Positions 1 to 8,513 of a stretch of DNA of 24,670 nucleotides are shown here, piece by piece. Both the position numbers and the translations under genes were made by a program. Positions within the stretch are counted from its first letter, which is position 1. Each line of letters opens with the position of its first letter. The notes under the pieces are model-generated. The model ran no database searches. It was not told where the DNA came from and saw only the letters and a list, made by a program, of their open reading frames with translations. The DNA comes from Candidatus Rifleibacteriota bacterium (GTDB lineage Bacteria; Riflebacteria; Ozemobacteria; Ozemobacterales; Ozemobacteraceae): contig JAKQKW010000434.1 in the NCBI GenBank assembly GCA_029560455.1, forward strand, positions 1 through 24,670, read 5' to 3'.

Positions 1-272
1 TGATTGCAGCCTGGCTGGTCGGCTTTCGCAGCAATCCGCACGTCGAGGCTTTTTTCAAAGGTATCAGACCGGCGGTGGTCGCGATGATTGCCGCACCGCT
101 CTTCTCTCTCAGTCGCGCCATGGGCATAGGCTGGAAAGGCCTGACGCTTGCCGCTGCCGTCGCAATGCTGGTCGCTTTTGCCGGTTTCTCGCCGGCGATT
201 CTCATCGGCATCACCGCCATCTGCAGCCTGGCTTTCGGCATCTGGCAGAAGCGCCGACAACAGGGAGCCTGA
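1..272 (+). CDS. chrA: Chromate transporter ChrA, N-terminal half protein (partial, 5' end outside window)
   Basis: This is the C-terminal end of a short-chain CHR-family transporter; the reading frame is open from base 3 and stops with TGA at 270-272. Residues such as FKGIRPAVVAMIAAP and the two following hydrophobic stretches match the end of a ChrA half-domain. CHR proteins act in the inner membrane and are linked to chromate efflux, or to sulfate-like anion transport. The next gene starts 2 bp after this stop and encodes the second half, so the two probably form a heterodimeric transporter. The diagnostic N-terminal motifs of this half lie upstream of the window. The family is clear; the actual substrate is inferred. 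Confidence 0.85.
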   Translation, partial: IAAWLVGFRSNPHVEAFFKGIRPAVVAMIAAPLFSLSRAMGIGWKGLTLAAAVAMLVAFAGFSPAILIGITAICSLAFGIWQKRRQQGA

Positions 273-274
273 CC

Positions 275-802
275 ATGCAGATCTATCTCGACCTGTTCAT
301 AGCGTTCTTCAAGATCGGCCTTTTTGGTTTTGGCGGCGGTTATGCCATGCTGCCGCTTATTCAGCACGAAGTTGTCAGCGAACCTCACAAATGGCTGAGC
401 ATGGCAGATTTTACTGATATCGTCGCCATCTCACAGATGACGCCGGGGCCAATCGCCATCAACAGCGCAACTTATGTTGGATACACCGTATCAGGCAGTG
501 TCTGGGGCGCGATCGTTGCAACTTTTGCCGTCTGCCTGCCGCCGCTCGTGATAATGCTGCTGATTTCGAAGTTCTACCTGAAATTTCGCGAAAACCACTA
601 CATGGAAATGATCTTTGCCGGCCTTAAACCAGCGATTGTCGGTCTTATCGCGGCTGCGGCGCTGACTTTGATGAATTCACACAACTTTATCGATTACAAA
701 AGCGTGGTTATTTTTGTGGCAGTCTTTATTGCAACCCTGTTTAAAATCGACCCGATCAGGCTGATCATTGCCGCCGGCGTCAGCGGCATCGTTCTCTATT
801 AA
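275..802 (+). CDS. chrA: Chromate transporter ChrA, C-terminal half protein
   Basis: This 175-residue integral membrane protein is a short-chain CHR-family subunit. The signature near the N-terminus (FFKIGLFGFGGGYAMLPL, about residues 10-27) and the motif MTPGPIAINSATYVG (about 55-70) are the conserved CHR motifs, followed by four or five hydrophobic segments. Half-size CHR proteins of this length usually occur as adjacent pairs, and that is seen here: the start codon is 2 bp after the stop of the first half, with a GGGAG ribosome site about 7 bp before the ATG. The expected role is anion (chromate) efflux across the inner membrane. No chromate regulator is visible in the window, so induction by chromate is unproven. 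Confidence 0.93.
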   Translation: MQIYLDLFIAFFKIGLFGFGGGYAMLPLIQHEVVSEPHKWLSMADFTDIVAISQMTPGPIAINSATYVGYTVSGSVWGAIVATFAVCLPPLVIMLLISKFYLKFRENHYMEMIFAGLKPAIVGLIAAAALTLMNSHNFIDYKSVVIFVAVFIATLFKIDPIRLIIAAGVSGIVLY

Positions 803-821
803 AAACCAGTTTTTCGTGGTA

Positions 822-2441
822 TCAGGGCTTTTCGTGCAATGAATCGAAGCGGGTCTGCTCTTCGCTGAGCGAAAATTCAAAATCAACCTTCGGCAGGCGG
901 CCATCGCCGTCGCGATAGCGCATCGGGCCCTGATTACAGACAATCAGCAGCAGGCGGTCAAATTTCTTTTCGGTCGGCAGGTTGACGATTTTTTCGATGC
1001 GGTTACCGGCGGTTTTCAGCCACAGCAGCTGCGGAGCATGGCGACCCGCTGAGTCGGTCAGTGCCAGCCCAAGCCAGAAAGCGTTGTTCCCTTTTGCTGT
1101 CCTGGAAGTAGCTCCGGAAAACTTCAACTGCAGCTTTGCCGGCTGCTGCTGCAGAGAAAATTCATACCCGGCGGCAGCCCACATGCTGACCTTGCCTTTG
1201 CCGGTGCCGGAAGCGGTTTTAAAAGTGCGGCGCGGCGAAACGGCCGGCTGTTTGTATTTGAGCAGGTTGCGGGTAACGAAAGGGCTGAATTTATACGGAT
1301 GCTGACCCTTAAAAGCGTTATGAATGAAGGTTGCCGCAGAAAAATCCCGGAAAATTTCATCGAAAAGCATTTTGCCCGAAACTTTCGCCATGGCCTCGAC
1401 AACGCCTTTAACACCGGAGGATTTGCCTTTGACGATTTCACGCACGAGTTTTACCCGGGCGGTATCGCTTAAAGCCGGGCGACTGAGCAGAAAGTCGATG
1501 AACAGAAAAACATGGCCGTAATTCTCGGCGCCGCGGGTGTCTTCCCAGTCGAGGAGGTTGCGGTCCGAGGCGGTGAAAAATTCTTCGGCGGTCCAGGGCA
1601 TGCGCTCAAAAAGCGTTGCGGCGTATTCGGCCATCGCCTCGTCGACCCAGAACATCTCGTTTGCATCGTTGTGCCAGTGAATCATGTGCTGCAGTTCATG
1701 CGCTACCAGGTGCCCCATGAAATCGTTGAGGTCTCCCATGCGCTCGGTCGACAGATACAGCATTTCGCGCTCGTTGCTGCCGGGTTCTTTTTCGGCAGTG
1801 TATTCGTCGCCGGGGTAGAAAAAGCCGTCGCAGCCCTGCATCCCGCCAAGCAGCAGAAGAGTGATACGCGGGTCGCCGTCAATACCGGGCTTCCATTCTG
1901 AGCCGAAAGTCGCCGTCGTCTGCGGGTAAATGCGCTGATCAAACATCTGCGCGACTTTTTTCAGCTTCGCTTCGTCGATGCGCCGGCCCTTTTCGAGATA
2001 AACGTAGCAATGCCGGCCAATAACTTTCAGCACGGCCTTCAATGGTTTCTTATTGTCACCACCGGTCTTGTCGACCTGAAAGGTTTCTTCCTGGCTGATT
2101 TCGGGGTTGGGCCGGTCAGCGAAGCTGATATCACCGTGCAGACGGCGCAGAGCTTCGTCACGGGTTTCGCGGCTGAACTTTTCTGCCAGTTCGCGGGCTT
2201 TGGCCCTGAAACGGGAAGAACCTGATACCAGCCTGACCGGCACGCCCCGGTTCTGCTCAGAATCTTCATTGCCGGCAACAGCAATCTCAGTCGTTGCTGC
2301 GCTATCTATGGTATGTTCGTGGTTTACGGCCGATTCAGGCGAAATCTGCGCAAACAGACCGGCACCACTGCAGCACACAGCCAGAAGCGCTACCAGAAAA
2401 GGCCTGACCGCTGTTTTCAACTTGATTGAATGATTGAGCAT
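822..2441 (-). CDS. Secreted zinc metalloprotease, HExxH type (M30 hyicolysin-like)
   Basis: This 539-residue exported protein has a basic N-terminus and a hydrophobic core ending near AGLFAQ (residues 1-32), a Sec signal peptide. The zinc site HELQH is at about 248-252, and a downstream acidic residue in WVDEAMAEY (Glu about 268) is the likely third ligand. This arrangement resembles M30/hyicolysin-like gluzincins. Residues 75-245 form a propeptide-like and N-terminal region; about 410-539 looks like a beta-rich C-terminal domain. The start is the only Met before the signal peptide. It has no Shine-Dalgarno sequence, and a TATAAT box lies 8 bp upstream, so translation may be leaderless. It is convergent with chrA. 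The metalloprotease call is firm; the subfamily is less so. Confidence 0.75.
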   Translation of the reverse strand: MLNHSIKLKTAVRPFLVALLAVCCSGAGLFAQISPESAVNHEHTIDSAATTEIAVAGNEDSEQNRGVPVRLVSGSSRFRAKARELAEKFSRETRDEALRRLHGDISFADRPNPEISQEETFQVDKTGGDNKKPLKAVLKVIGRHCYVYLEKGRRIDEAKLKKVAQMFDQRIYPQTTATFGSEWKPGIDGDPRITLLLLGGMQGCDGFFYPGDEYTAEKEPGSNEREMLYLSTERMGDLNDFMGHLVAHELQHMIHWHNDANEMFWVDEAMAEYAATLFERMPWTAEEFFTASDRNLLDWEDTRGAENYGHVFLFIDFLLSRPALSDTARVKLVREIVKGKSSGVKGVVEAMAKVSGKMLFDEIFRDFSAATFIHNAFKGQHPYKFSPFVTRNLLKYKQPAVSPRRTFKTASGTGKGKVSMWAAAGYEFSLQQQPAKLQLKFSGATSRTAKGNNAFWLGLALTDSAGRHAPQLLWLKTAGNRIEKIVNLPTEKKFDRLLLIVCNQGPMRYRDGDGRLPKVDFEFSLSEEQTRFDSLHEKP

Positions 2442-2449
2442 ATCTTTTA

Positions 2450-2478
2450 ATTATAAGAATCAAAACCGTATGCGGCAA
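2450..2478 (-). promoter_or_regulatory. Promoter for the metalloprotease gene
   Basis: On the minus strand, TTGCCG (2473-2478), a 17-bp spacer and a perfect TATAAT (2450-2455). Only 8 bp separate the -10 box from the ATG, so the predicted transcript starts at or within a base or two of the start codon. Confidence 0.65.
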
Positions 2479-2590
2479 TACCCCGACGGCGGGATTCTGT
2501 CTTGCCCATTCATATCCAAAGCAGATTTTAAAGCATGCATCTGCGTTCATCCGTGGCCCTGTTGCTTTGTCAAAGTTGAATCTGTAGTTT

Positions 2591-2677
2591 TATCGTCCCG
2601 CGAAAGCAGGAATCTCGTCTAAAAAACCCTGGATCTCTGCTTCCCCCCTCCGGGGACAAGCGCAGGGATGACGGGTA
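2591..2677. repeat. Degenerate palindromic intergenic repeat (GCGAAAGCAGGAATC...GGGATGACGG type)
   Basis: The left arm around 2592-2619 (CCCGCGAAAGCAGGAATCTC) is an imperfect reverse complement of the right arm around 2629-2677 (GGATCTCTGCTT ... GCAGGGATGACGGG). A short extra GC-rich insert sits inside the right arm. Palindromes ending in GGATGACG are a very widespread type of intergenic repeat in bacterial genomes. This copy is decayed and has no coding potential. Confidence 0.6.
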
Positions 2678-2756
2678 AATCATTGATTTTAAACATTCTA
2701 GTGTTGGCAGACCACCCTGGTTCTATTTGGCCTTGCGTGCATCAAGGCCGGAAATG

Positions 2757-2790
2757 AAAGAGCCGCCCCGTACAACCGAGGCGGCTCTTT
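2757..2790 (-). terminator. Rho-independent terminator of the small secreted protein gene
   Basis: A perfect 11-bp inverted repeat (AAAGAGCCGCC / GGCGGCTCTTT) with a 12-base loop starts 20 bp after the stop codon at 2811. On the minus strand it ends in TTT CATTT, a short uridine tract. Confidence 0.7.
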
Positions 2791-2810
2791 AAAAAATCGT
2801 GGGTTACTGA

Positions 2811-3233
2811 TTATTCAGAAAATTCGGCGACCTTGATGGCGGCGAGAGGATATTTCGGCGGATTTGCGGGCAGCAGTTCGCCTTTAACCTTCACGGTTTT
2901 GCCGGCCATTTCTTCGAGTTTCTTGAACAGGTCTTTGCTGTCTTTGTTGGGGATCAGTCTGTAGACGGTTTCGCCAACTTTCAGGGTGACTTTTTTATGT
3001 TTTTCGCCTTCGCCGGGTTCGGCCACTTCGATAACACCAGAGGTTTCGATGGCTTCGAGGGCTTTCTTTTCGCCTTCAGCGGGCTTGGCTGCTTCTTCAA
3101 CAACGGCCGGAGTCGGCTGAGTCGCGTCGACTACGGGAGCGGCGGCAGGAGCCGGAGCTTCTTCAGCACGCAGGCTGATGCCAAAACCGAGAACCATGAA
3201 TACTGCGAGGGCAAGACCAAAAAGTTTTCTCAT
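2811..3233 (-). CDS. Small secreted protein with OB-fold-like domain
   Basis: This 140-residue protein starts at MRKLFG, where an AGAAGGAGA ribosome site lies about 9 bp upstream; a longer in-frame extension exists but lacks such a site. Residues 1-23 form a signal peptide ending near LRA. An Ala/Pro/Glu-rich linker (about 24-60) follows. The C-terminal 75 residues have the pattern G-V-I ... TLKVGETVYRL ... GKTVKVKGEL ... IKVAEF, typical of small periplasmic OB-fold (beta-barrel) domains. It is probably periplasmic or surface-exposed. It is a single-gene unit with its own promoter and terminator. No function is known to me. Confidence 0.75.
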   Translation of the reverse strand: MRKLFGLALAVFMVLGFGISLRAEEAPAPAAAPVVDATQPTPAVVEEAAKPAEGEKKALEAIETSGVIEVAEPGEGEKHKKVTLKVGETVYRLIPNKDSKDLFKKLEEMAGKTVKVKGELLPANPPKYPLAAIKVAEFSE

Positions 3234-3279
3234 TGTTACGAATCTCCTTCTGATAGAAAATCCAGGAATCACAAGCGCG

Positions 3280-3307
3280 ATTATACTGCTAACGCCCCAA
3301 TTTACAA
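3280..3307 (-). promoter_or_regulatory. Promoter of the small secreted protein gene
   Basis: On the minus strand, TTGTAA (3302-3307), a 16-bp spacer and TATAAT (3280-3285), giving a leader of about 40 nt before the ATG at 3233. The -10 box is preceded by GTTAGCAG, nearly the same context as the promoter candidate at 16999-17004. Confidence 0.65.
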
Positions 3308-3352
3308 ACTTTTTTCGCTCAGCCGCGGCCAGCGAAATGCCACCGGTTTTAT

Positions 3353-3391
3353 CGAAAAAAAACAGCCCCGGAATGGGGCTGTTTTTTAGTT
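3353..3391 (-). terminator. Strong Rho-independent terminator of the DEAD-box helicase gene
   Basis: The stem AACAGCCCC (3361-3369) pairs with GGGGCTGTT (3375-3383) around a 5-base loop, flanked by A8 on the plus strand, which reads as T8 on the minus strand. It begins about 17 bp after the helicase stop. T6 on the other side may let it work in both directions. Confidence 0.88.
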
Positions 3392-3407
3392 GTTTCTTAT
3401 CGCTGGT

Positions 3408-5561
3408 TCAGCGGCCGCTGGCGAAGGTTTTTTCGCGCTGCTGGCGTTTTGGTGACGACTGGCCGCCTTTTTTAGCTGGCACGGGCCATGCTGACTTGCG
3501 CTCTTTAGCAGTTTTTTCGATATTTGCAGGTTTTTCGAAGCGGTCACTATGACCGGTTTTACCGGTGCCGCGGAACTTGCGGGTTTTATCGGTTTTTTCG
3601 TTGTTATCACTGCGAGCCGGGCGGTCGAAACGTTCGCGGCGCTCCTCGCCAGCTTCGCGGGCCGGTCTTTCGCTGCGGCGCGGGCGATCATGGCGTTCTT
3701 CGGCGGCTTCACGTTCGAGTTTTTCAGAACGGCGGGCGCGGGTCGGGCGTTCTGAGCGTTCAGAACCTTCCGGCTGGCGGCGATTTTCGGCGAGCAGCTG
3801 ACGGCTCGGGAACGGGGCCGGACGCTGACCGCGGCGAGGGGTCTGTTCTTCAGCAACAGCAGCAGTTTCACGCTGACCGTTGTCGAGAGAAATTTCGAGC
3901 TGACGTTTGCAGATCCAGGCGGTTTTCAGTTTGCGGATCATTTCTTCGGGCATGCCAAGGGGCAGATCAACGGTGCTGAATTCGTCATAGAGTCTGATGC
4001 GGCCGATATATTTGCTGGCCATGCCGGTTTCGCCGGAAATGGCGCCAACGATGTGACCGGGCTGAACGCCATGCATTTTGCCGACTTCGATGCGGTATCT
4101 TTCCATGCCTTCTTCCTGGGTCTCGTCATCGCGGCGGGCGCCACGACCACGACCGGCCGGCGCTTTGCGACCAAAGGTTTCGGGAACAAATTCACGCATC
4201 GATGTGTTTTCGGCGCGGTGATGTTCGGGTTTCACCTGCAGCAGCAGGGGCTTGTCGCCCTGATACATGCGGGCGGTGGCAGCGGCGATTTCGATCGGGT
4301 CAGCCTGGTTTTCGGCACAGAACTGCGCAACGAGATCTTTGAACAGCTGCAGATCGGGGCTGCTCATTGCTTCTTTGATTCTGTTTTTGAAGGCTTCCAT
4401 GCGTTTCTGATTGATGAAATCGGCAGTCGGCAGCTTCATCGGTGCGATGGTCTGACGGGTAGCCTTTTCGATAATTTCCAGCAGGCGACGCTGGCGGGGT
4501 GAAATGAAAATGATGGCTTCACCACTGCGACCGGCACGGCCGGTGCGACCAATGCGATGCACGTAAGTTTCGGGATCATGCGGTGCATCATAGTTGATAA
4601 CATGGCTGATGCGGTCGACATCGAGGCCGCGAGCGGCCACGTCGGTGGCGACGATAATGTTGAGCTTGCCACCCTTGAGCTGTTCGATAATGCGTTCACG
4701 CTGGTTCTGCGGAATATCGCCGTTCAGTGCGGCAGCGGCAAAACCGCGACCGACAAGCTGTTCAGCCACTTCGATGGTATCGATCTTGGTTTTAACGAAG
4801 ATCAGAATTGCATCATAGGGTTCGGCTTCGAGAATACGTGACAGGGCGTCGAGTTTGTTAATACCGGTAACCTGCCAGAAACGCTGGCGGGTTGATTCGA
4901 CGGTCGCGGTTTTTTCTCTGATGGTGATTTCTTCGGGCTTGTTGAGAAAGCGACGAGAAATGGCGCGAATATCGGGAGGCATTGTGGCAGAAAACAGGGC
5001 GATCTGACGATCCTGGGGAGCCCGTTCGAGAATCCATTCGACGTCTTCTTTGAAACCCATGCGCAGCATTTCATCGGCTTCATCGAGCACGAGAATGCGT
5101 ACGGCGTCGAGATTGAGGGTGCCACGTTCAATGTGGTCCATGACACGGCCCGGGGTGCCGACGACAATATGCACGCCGCGGCTGAGTGAGCGCAGCTGAC
5201 CGCCGTATTCCTGGCCACCGTAAACGGCGAGAGTTTTCAGACCTTTGAGGTGTGAAGAATATTTTTTGAACGATTCGCAGACCTGCAGAGCCAGTTCGCG
5301 GGTCGGCGCCAGAATGAGAGCCTGGGGCTCGTGGCGATCGACTTCGATCTGTTCGAGCACGGGAAGTGCGAACGCAGCGGTTTTACCGGTACCGGTCTGA
5401 GCCTGGCCAACGACATCGCTGCCGGTCATCAGAACCGGAATCATGGCTGCCTGAATCGGCGTCGGGTTTTCGTAACCAGAATCGGCAAGAGCTTTGAGAA
5501 TCTGCTCAGAAAGGCCTAAATTGGCAAAACCGTTGTTGTTGAGTTCTAATTCGTTAGACAT
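3408..5561 (-). CDS. deaD: DEAD-box ATP-dependent RNA helicase, DeaD/CsdA type
   Basis: This 717-residue cytoplasmic RNA helicase has all the family motifs: a Q motif around residues 11-40, motif I AQTGTGKT (54-61), Ia PTRELA (86-91), II DEAD (160-163), III SAT (191-193), V ARGLDV (310-315) and VI HRIGRTGR (335-342). Residues about 486-560 match the DbpA/CsdA RNA-binding domain, which helps in ribosome assembly and RNA turnover. The last 140 residues or so form a charged, disordered tail rich in Arg, Glu, Ser and Pro with repeated R-S-E-R-P patterns. The start has an AAGGAA site 10 bp upstream. A promoter near 5896-5923 gives a leader of about 330 nt, as often seen for cold-inducible helicase genes. 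It is followed by a strong terminator and is probably monocistronic. Confidence 0.96.
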   Translation of the reverse strand: MSNELELNNNGFANLGLSEQILKALADSGYENPTPIQAAMIPVLMTGSDVVGQAQTGTGKTAAFALPVLEQIEVDRHEPQALILAPTRELALQVCESFKKYSSHLKGLKTLAVYGGQEYGGQLRSLSRGVHIVVGTPGRVMDHIERGTLNLDAVRILVLDEADEMLRMGFKEDVEWILERAPQDRQIALFSATMPPDIRAISRRFLNKPEEITIREKTATVESTRQRFWQVTGINKLDALSRILEAEPYDAILIFVKTKIDTIEVAEQLVGRGFAAAALNGDIPQNQRERIIEQLKGGKLNIIVATDVAARGLDVDRISHVINYDAPHDPETYVHRIGRTGRAGRSGEAIIFISPRQRRLLEIIEKATRQTIAPMKLPTADFINQKRMEAFKNRIKEAMSSPDLQLFKDLVAQFCAENQADPIEIAAATARMYQGDKPLLLQVKPEHHRAENTSMREFVPETFGRKAPAGRGRGARRDDETQEEGMERYRIEVGKMHGVQPGHIVGAISGETGMASKYIGRIRLYDEFSTVDLPLGMPEEMIRKLKTAWICKRQLEISLDNGQRETAAVAEEQTPRRGQRPAPFPSRQLLAENRRQPEGSERSERPTRARRSEKLEREAAEERHDRPRRSERPAREAGEERRERFDRPARSDNNEKTDKTRKFRGTGKTGHSDRFEKPANIEKTAKERKSAWPVPAKKGGQSSPKRQQREKTFASGR

Positions 5562-5890
5562 TGAAGTGTGTTCCTTTGCATTGATAGAGCCGAAAAAACC
5601 AATCAGCGAATAACCCGATCACTGCTACTGATAGTTTTACAGACACAGAAGCCGCCGCGACAAGCAATCACGCTTTACGCCAGAGACAATCGATAGCGTC
5701 TGTTGAATCGGTGCAGATGCCCCAGCTGAACGATACTGGTATTTTCACGCACAGGCCGCATAAATCGGCGCGGAAACCGGTCACCTGACCGGCAGAAAAC
5801 CCTGTGCATTTTCGCCCAACCCCACGGGCATACGCAAAGGGTACACACTAGGATATCATAAATCCGATTAAAGCGCCAGCTATATTTCAT
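5562..5890 (-). promoter_or_regulatory. Long 5' leader of the DEAD-box helicase gene
   Basis: About 330 nt lie between the predicted transcription start and the helicase ATG, with no credible gene. The stretch is fairly GC-rich and includes a tight hairpin, CCGGTCA gg TGACCGG, at about 5777-5792. Long structured leaders are common in cold-shock helicase mRNAs. I do not recognise a known riboswitch or RNA family in it. Confidence 0.45.
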
Positions 5891-5895
5891 ACTTT

Positions 5896-5923
5896 ATTAT
5901 AAAAATTTTCAGAAGCAGAGCAA
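5896..5923 (-). promoter_or_regulatory. Promoter of the DEAD-box helicase gene
   Basis: On the minus strand, TATAAT (5896-5901) with a weak -35 TTGCTC (5918-5923) at 16-bp spacing. The surrounding AT-rich block contrasts with its flanks. Confidence 0.55.
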
Positions 5924-6099
5924 AGACGATCATCAATCCTTTGTCACATCAAGAATTGTCTGGATATCCGTTTGCCCGCGCTTGCGCCCGGAAGGGACAA
6001 AGTGTTTTCACCCTTTCGAGAGCAAGCACGAGCAATGGTTCGCAGAAACGACATACAACTTACCCTCTCCTGAACTCATGTATAACTGCAGATTAATTG

Positions 6100-6128
6100 T
6101 TGAGATATCAGATGCAAGTCATTAGAAT
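6100..6128 (+). promoter_or_regulatory. Promoter of the Tim44/TerB-like membrane protein gene
   Basis: TTGAGA (6100-6105), a 17-bp spacer and TAGAAT (6123-6128), about 20 bp before the ATG. The leader would be short, with the CAGGAAAAG ribosome site near its 5' end. The rest of 5930-6099 shows nothing recognisable. Confidence 0.5.
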
Positions 6129-6148
6129 AATTGCAGGAAAAGTAAAAA

Positions 6149-8497
6149 ATGCAGATTACCAAAGAGCGATTTCTGATGATGGTGGGGTCGATGGTGCTAC
6201 TGGCCGGCCTTCTGGCCTGGCAGATTCAGGGAATTCCTGAAAATGAAATCGGCAGCGCCGACACTTTTTATCTCATCGGTACAATTTTTATAATCGGCAT
6301 GCTGCTGCGCCTGGAAGCGTTTACGGCCGCGCTCGCGGTCGTTTATGCCAGTTCACTGCTGTTCTGCTTTTTCTATCTCTTTGTCGCGCCACTCGAAGCG
6401 CCGGTCGTCATGTTTCTCTTCTTCTGGCCGGCAATGCTCTGGCAGAAGCGACAGATCGAGTTCTGGCAACTGTCCCTGATCGGTGCAGCCCTGATCGCGA
6501 TGAGCTGGCAAGCTCTTGGACGGCCGGCAATTCTCATTCTTCTGGCGCCGACCTGTCAGATACTGGCAATTCGCCTGACTGGCGGCGTACAAACCAGATT
6601 CTCACACGAAAATGCCAATATGGGCCTAAATCTCAGCCATAAGCAGAAGCAGGCAATGAAAGCACGCAAAGACGACAAACTCGACTGGTGGGAAACGATA
6701 CGGCCAGAAGTCGAAGCTTTTCCGCTGCGGCTGCAGGAAGCCTGGCAGGATTTTACCGGCACTTCACCACGCCGCAACATGACCGGTACCGGGGTTGCTG
6801 ACATGAAACTGCTGCAGCTTCAGAACGCCGGCAAAATGTCGCAGGCACTGACCGGCATAAAGAAACGCGACGCCAATTTCGCGTCAGATTCCTTCGTCAA
6901 GCGCATCGAGAAGGTATTCTGGAAGGTTCAGGGCGCCTGGTATGACCAGAAAATCGACACTATCCAGCATCTCGTCTCGGATGCTCTGTTTGAGCAGTTC
7001 AAATGCCAGATTGAAGAGCAGAAAGAAGCAGGAATCAGATTCAAGCACAACAACATGGCCATTTACGAAGCGAGAATTGCGCAGGTAAACTGTGACAACA
7101 GCTTCGATGTCATTCATGTTTTTATCCGAGCTTCTTCGGCTGACGCAATGATCGACCTGACCACCGGCGAAACGCTGGCGAAGAACGAAGATAACCGGCT
7201 TTTCAGCGAATACTGGACATTCATCAGGCGCCCGTCGGCAAAAACCTTGGCAAAACCAGGACTGCTCGAAGGCGCCTGCCCCAACTGCGGCACGCCAATC
7301 AAGATTGGTCAGGCCACGATCTGTGAATCGTGCAGTTCATATATCAGATCAGGGCATTATGACTGGGTTCTTTCGCAGATCACCCAGGCCAGCGAGTGGG
7401 AATATTCAGAACCATCGCTGATTACCGACTGGCAGACAATGAAAAGAGCTGACCCCGACTTCAATATTCAACAGATCAACGACCGCAGCGGCGTAATTTT
7501 CTGGATGCTGCGCCAGGCAGAACGCAAACGCTCGGTCGACCCGGTGCGCCGCTTCTCGACCGATGCCTACTGCGAATTCTATCAGGGGATCCAGAACGAA
7601 ACCGCCGGTATCGGCAGCAGGTTCACCGAAAACATTGCTCTTGGCTCGATCAGCCTCAAAGGCTTTAAATTCAACCCACACTGGAACAAACTCTACGTTC
7701 TCGTCGTCTGGAGCGGCGTACCTGTGGCCCGAAACGTTACCGGAAAAGTCGTCGAAGGCCGTCGCATCAGCAAAGTCGTGCGTGAAGTTCTCGTTCTCGG
7801 GCGACGCAATGGCGTCAAAACCGGCCTGCAGAACACCCTCAGCAGCGCCCACTGCCCGAACTGCGGCGGACCACTGCTTTCTGCCTTCGCGGTCAACTGC
7901 AGTTACTGCAATACAATACTGAACGAGGGCAGCAACAGCTGGGTTCTCGAGCGGGTAACCTCAGAAGCTGATACCGAATATCTCAACATGCTCGAACACC
8001 GCCGCACTGAAAAGATCGAAGAAGAAGACGATTCAGTGCGCTCGGCACGCGACGTGGTGACGATAATGGCACACCTGTTGCTCGCCGATGGCAAAACCGA
8101 AGTCGCCGAACTGAACCTGCTCGAAAAAATTGCAGAAACCTATGGCATCAGCGAATCAGACCTTAATTCAATTATCTGGAATCTGAAACAGGGTGAAATC
8201 TATATTCCGGCACCGGCCAACAACAAGGAAGCCTGGAGCCTGCTGCTTTCTGCGACGCGCATGGCACTTGCCGACGACATTCTGACACCGTCTGAAGAGC
8301 GTGAGCTCGAAATTCTGGCACAGCATCTCGGCTATTCGAAAGCAGACCTGCAGCGCGCCATCAAAGCCGAAAAGATCAGGAAGTTCAACGAAGAGCAGGA
8401 AACCCAGCGTCGGGCAAATATTGCAAAACTGAATGCCGAGATGCAGCAGGTCAAGCTCAAAGAAGACGCCGAAAACTCCAGCCGCTCAGACGACTGA
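6149..8497 (+). CDS. Membrane protein with two Tim44-like/zinc-ribbon units and a C-terminal TerB-like domain
   Basis: This 782-residue protein begins with four or five membrane segments (about residues 8-145). A Tim44-like region (about 245-360) ends in a zinc ribbon with CPNC (377-380) and CESC (392-395). A second similar block (about 455-560) ends in a second ribbon with CPNC (569-572) and CSYC (584-587). Each ribbon is followed by a W-V-L pattern, so the unit is an internal duplication. Residues about 632-745 match the TerB/DjlA-like helical domain (MAHLLLADGKTEVAELNLLE, then a second half with MALADDILTPSEERELE). A charged coiled-coil tail closes the protein. Tim44-like domains bind membranes or partner proteins, and TerB-like domains are linked to envelope stress responses. 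The precise role is unknown. It is a single-gene unit. Confidence 0.8.
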   Translation: MQITKERFLMMVGSMVLLAGLLAWQIQGIPENEIGSADTFYLIGTIFIIGMLLRLEAFTAALAVVYASSLLFCFFYLFVAPLEAPVVMFLFFWPAMLWQKRQIEFWQLSLIGAALIAMSWQALGRPAILILLAPTCQILAIRLTGGVQTRFSHENANMGLNLSHKQKQAMKARKDDKLDWWETIRPEVEAFPLRLQEAWQDFTGTSPRRNMTGTGVADMKLLQLQNAGKMSQALTGIKKRDANFASDSFVKRIEKVFWKVQGAWYDQKIDTIQHLVSDALFEQFKCQIEEQKEAGIRFKHNNMAIYEARIAQVNCDNSFDVIHVFIRASSADAMIDLTTGETLAKNEDNRLFSEYWTFIRRPSAKTLAKPGLLEGACPNCGTPIKIGQATICESCSSYIRSGHYDWVLSQITQASEWEYSEPSLITDWQTMKRADPDFNIQQINDRSGVIFWMLRQAERKRSVDPVRRFSTDAYCEFYQGIQNETAGIGSRFTENIALGSISLKGFKFNPHWNKLYVLVVWSGVPVARNVTGKVVEGRRISKVVREVLVLGRRNGVKTGLQNTLSSAHCPNCGGPLLSAFAVNCSYCNTILNEGSNSWVLERVTSEADTEYLNMLEHRRTEKIEEEDDSVRSARDVVTIMAHLLLADGKTEVAELNLLEKIAETYGISESDLNSIIWNLKQGEIYIPAPANNKEAWSLLLSATRMALADDILTPSEERELEILAQHLGYSKADLQRAIKAEKIRKFNEEQETQRRANIAKLNAEMQQVKLKEDAENSSRSDD

Positions 8498-8513
8498 GCC
8501 CTGCGGCAACGCC

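Larger units (their letters stand above)
2442..2810. other. Gene-free interval between protease and small secreted protein
   Basis: This interval holds the protease promoter (2450-2478), a decayed palindromic repeat (2591-2677) and the terminator of the next minus-strand gene (2757-2790). I see no credible gene. About 2680-2756 shows nothing recognisable. Confidence 0.7.

Noticed and set aside
3386..3871. 161-residue minus-strand frame overlapping the helicase C-terminus
   Set aside because: It is an out-of-frame shadow of the repetitive charged tail of the helicase gene.
5675..5890. 71-residue minus-strand frame in the helicase leader
   Set aside because: It has no ribosome site, no family features and an odd composition; the region is better explained as the helicase mRNA leader.
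5562..5895. Known RNA gene (4.5S, 6S or RNase P RNA) in the helicase leader
   Set aside because: None of the conserved motifs I know for these RNAs is present.
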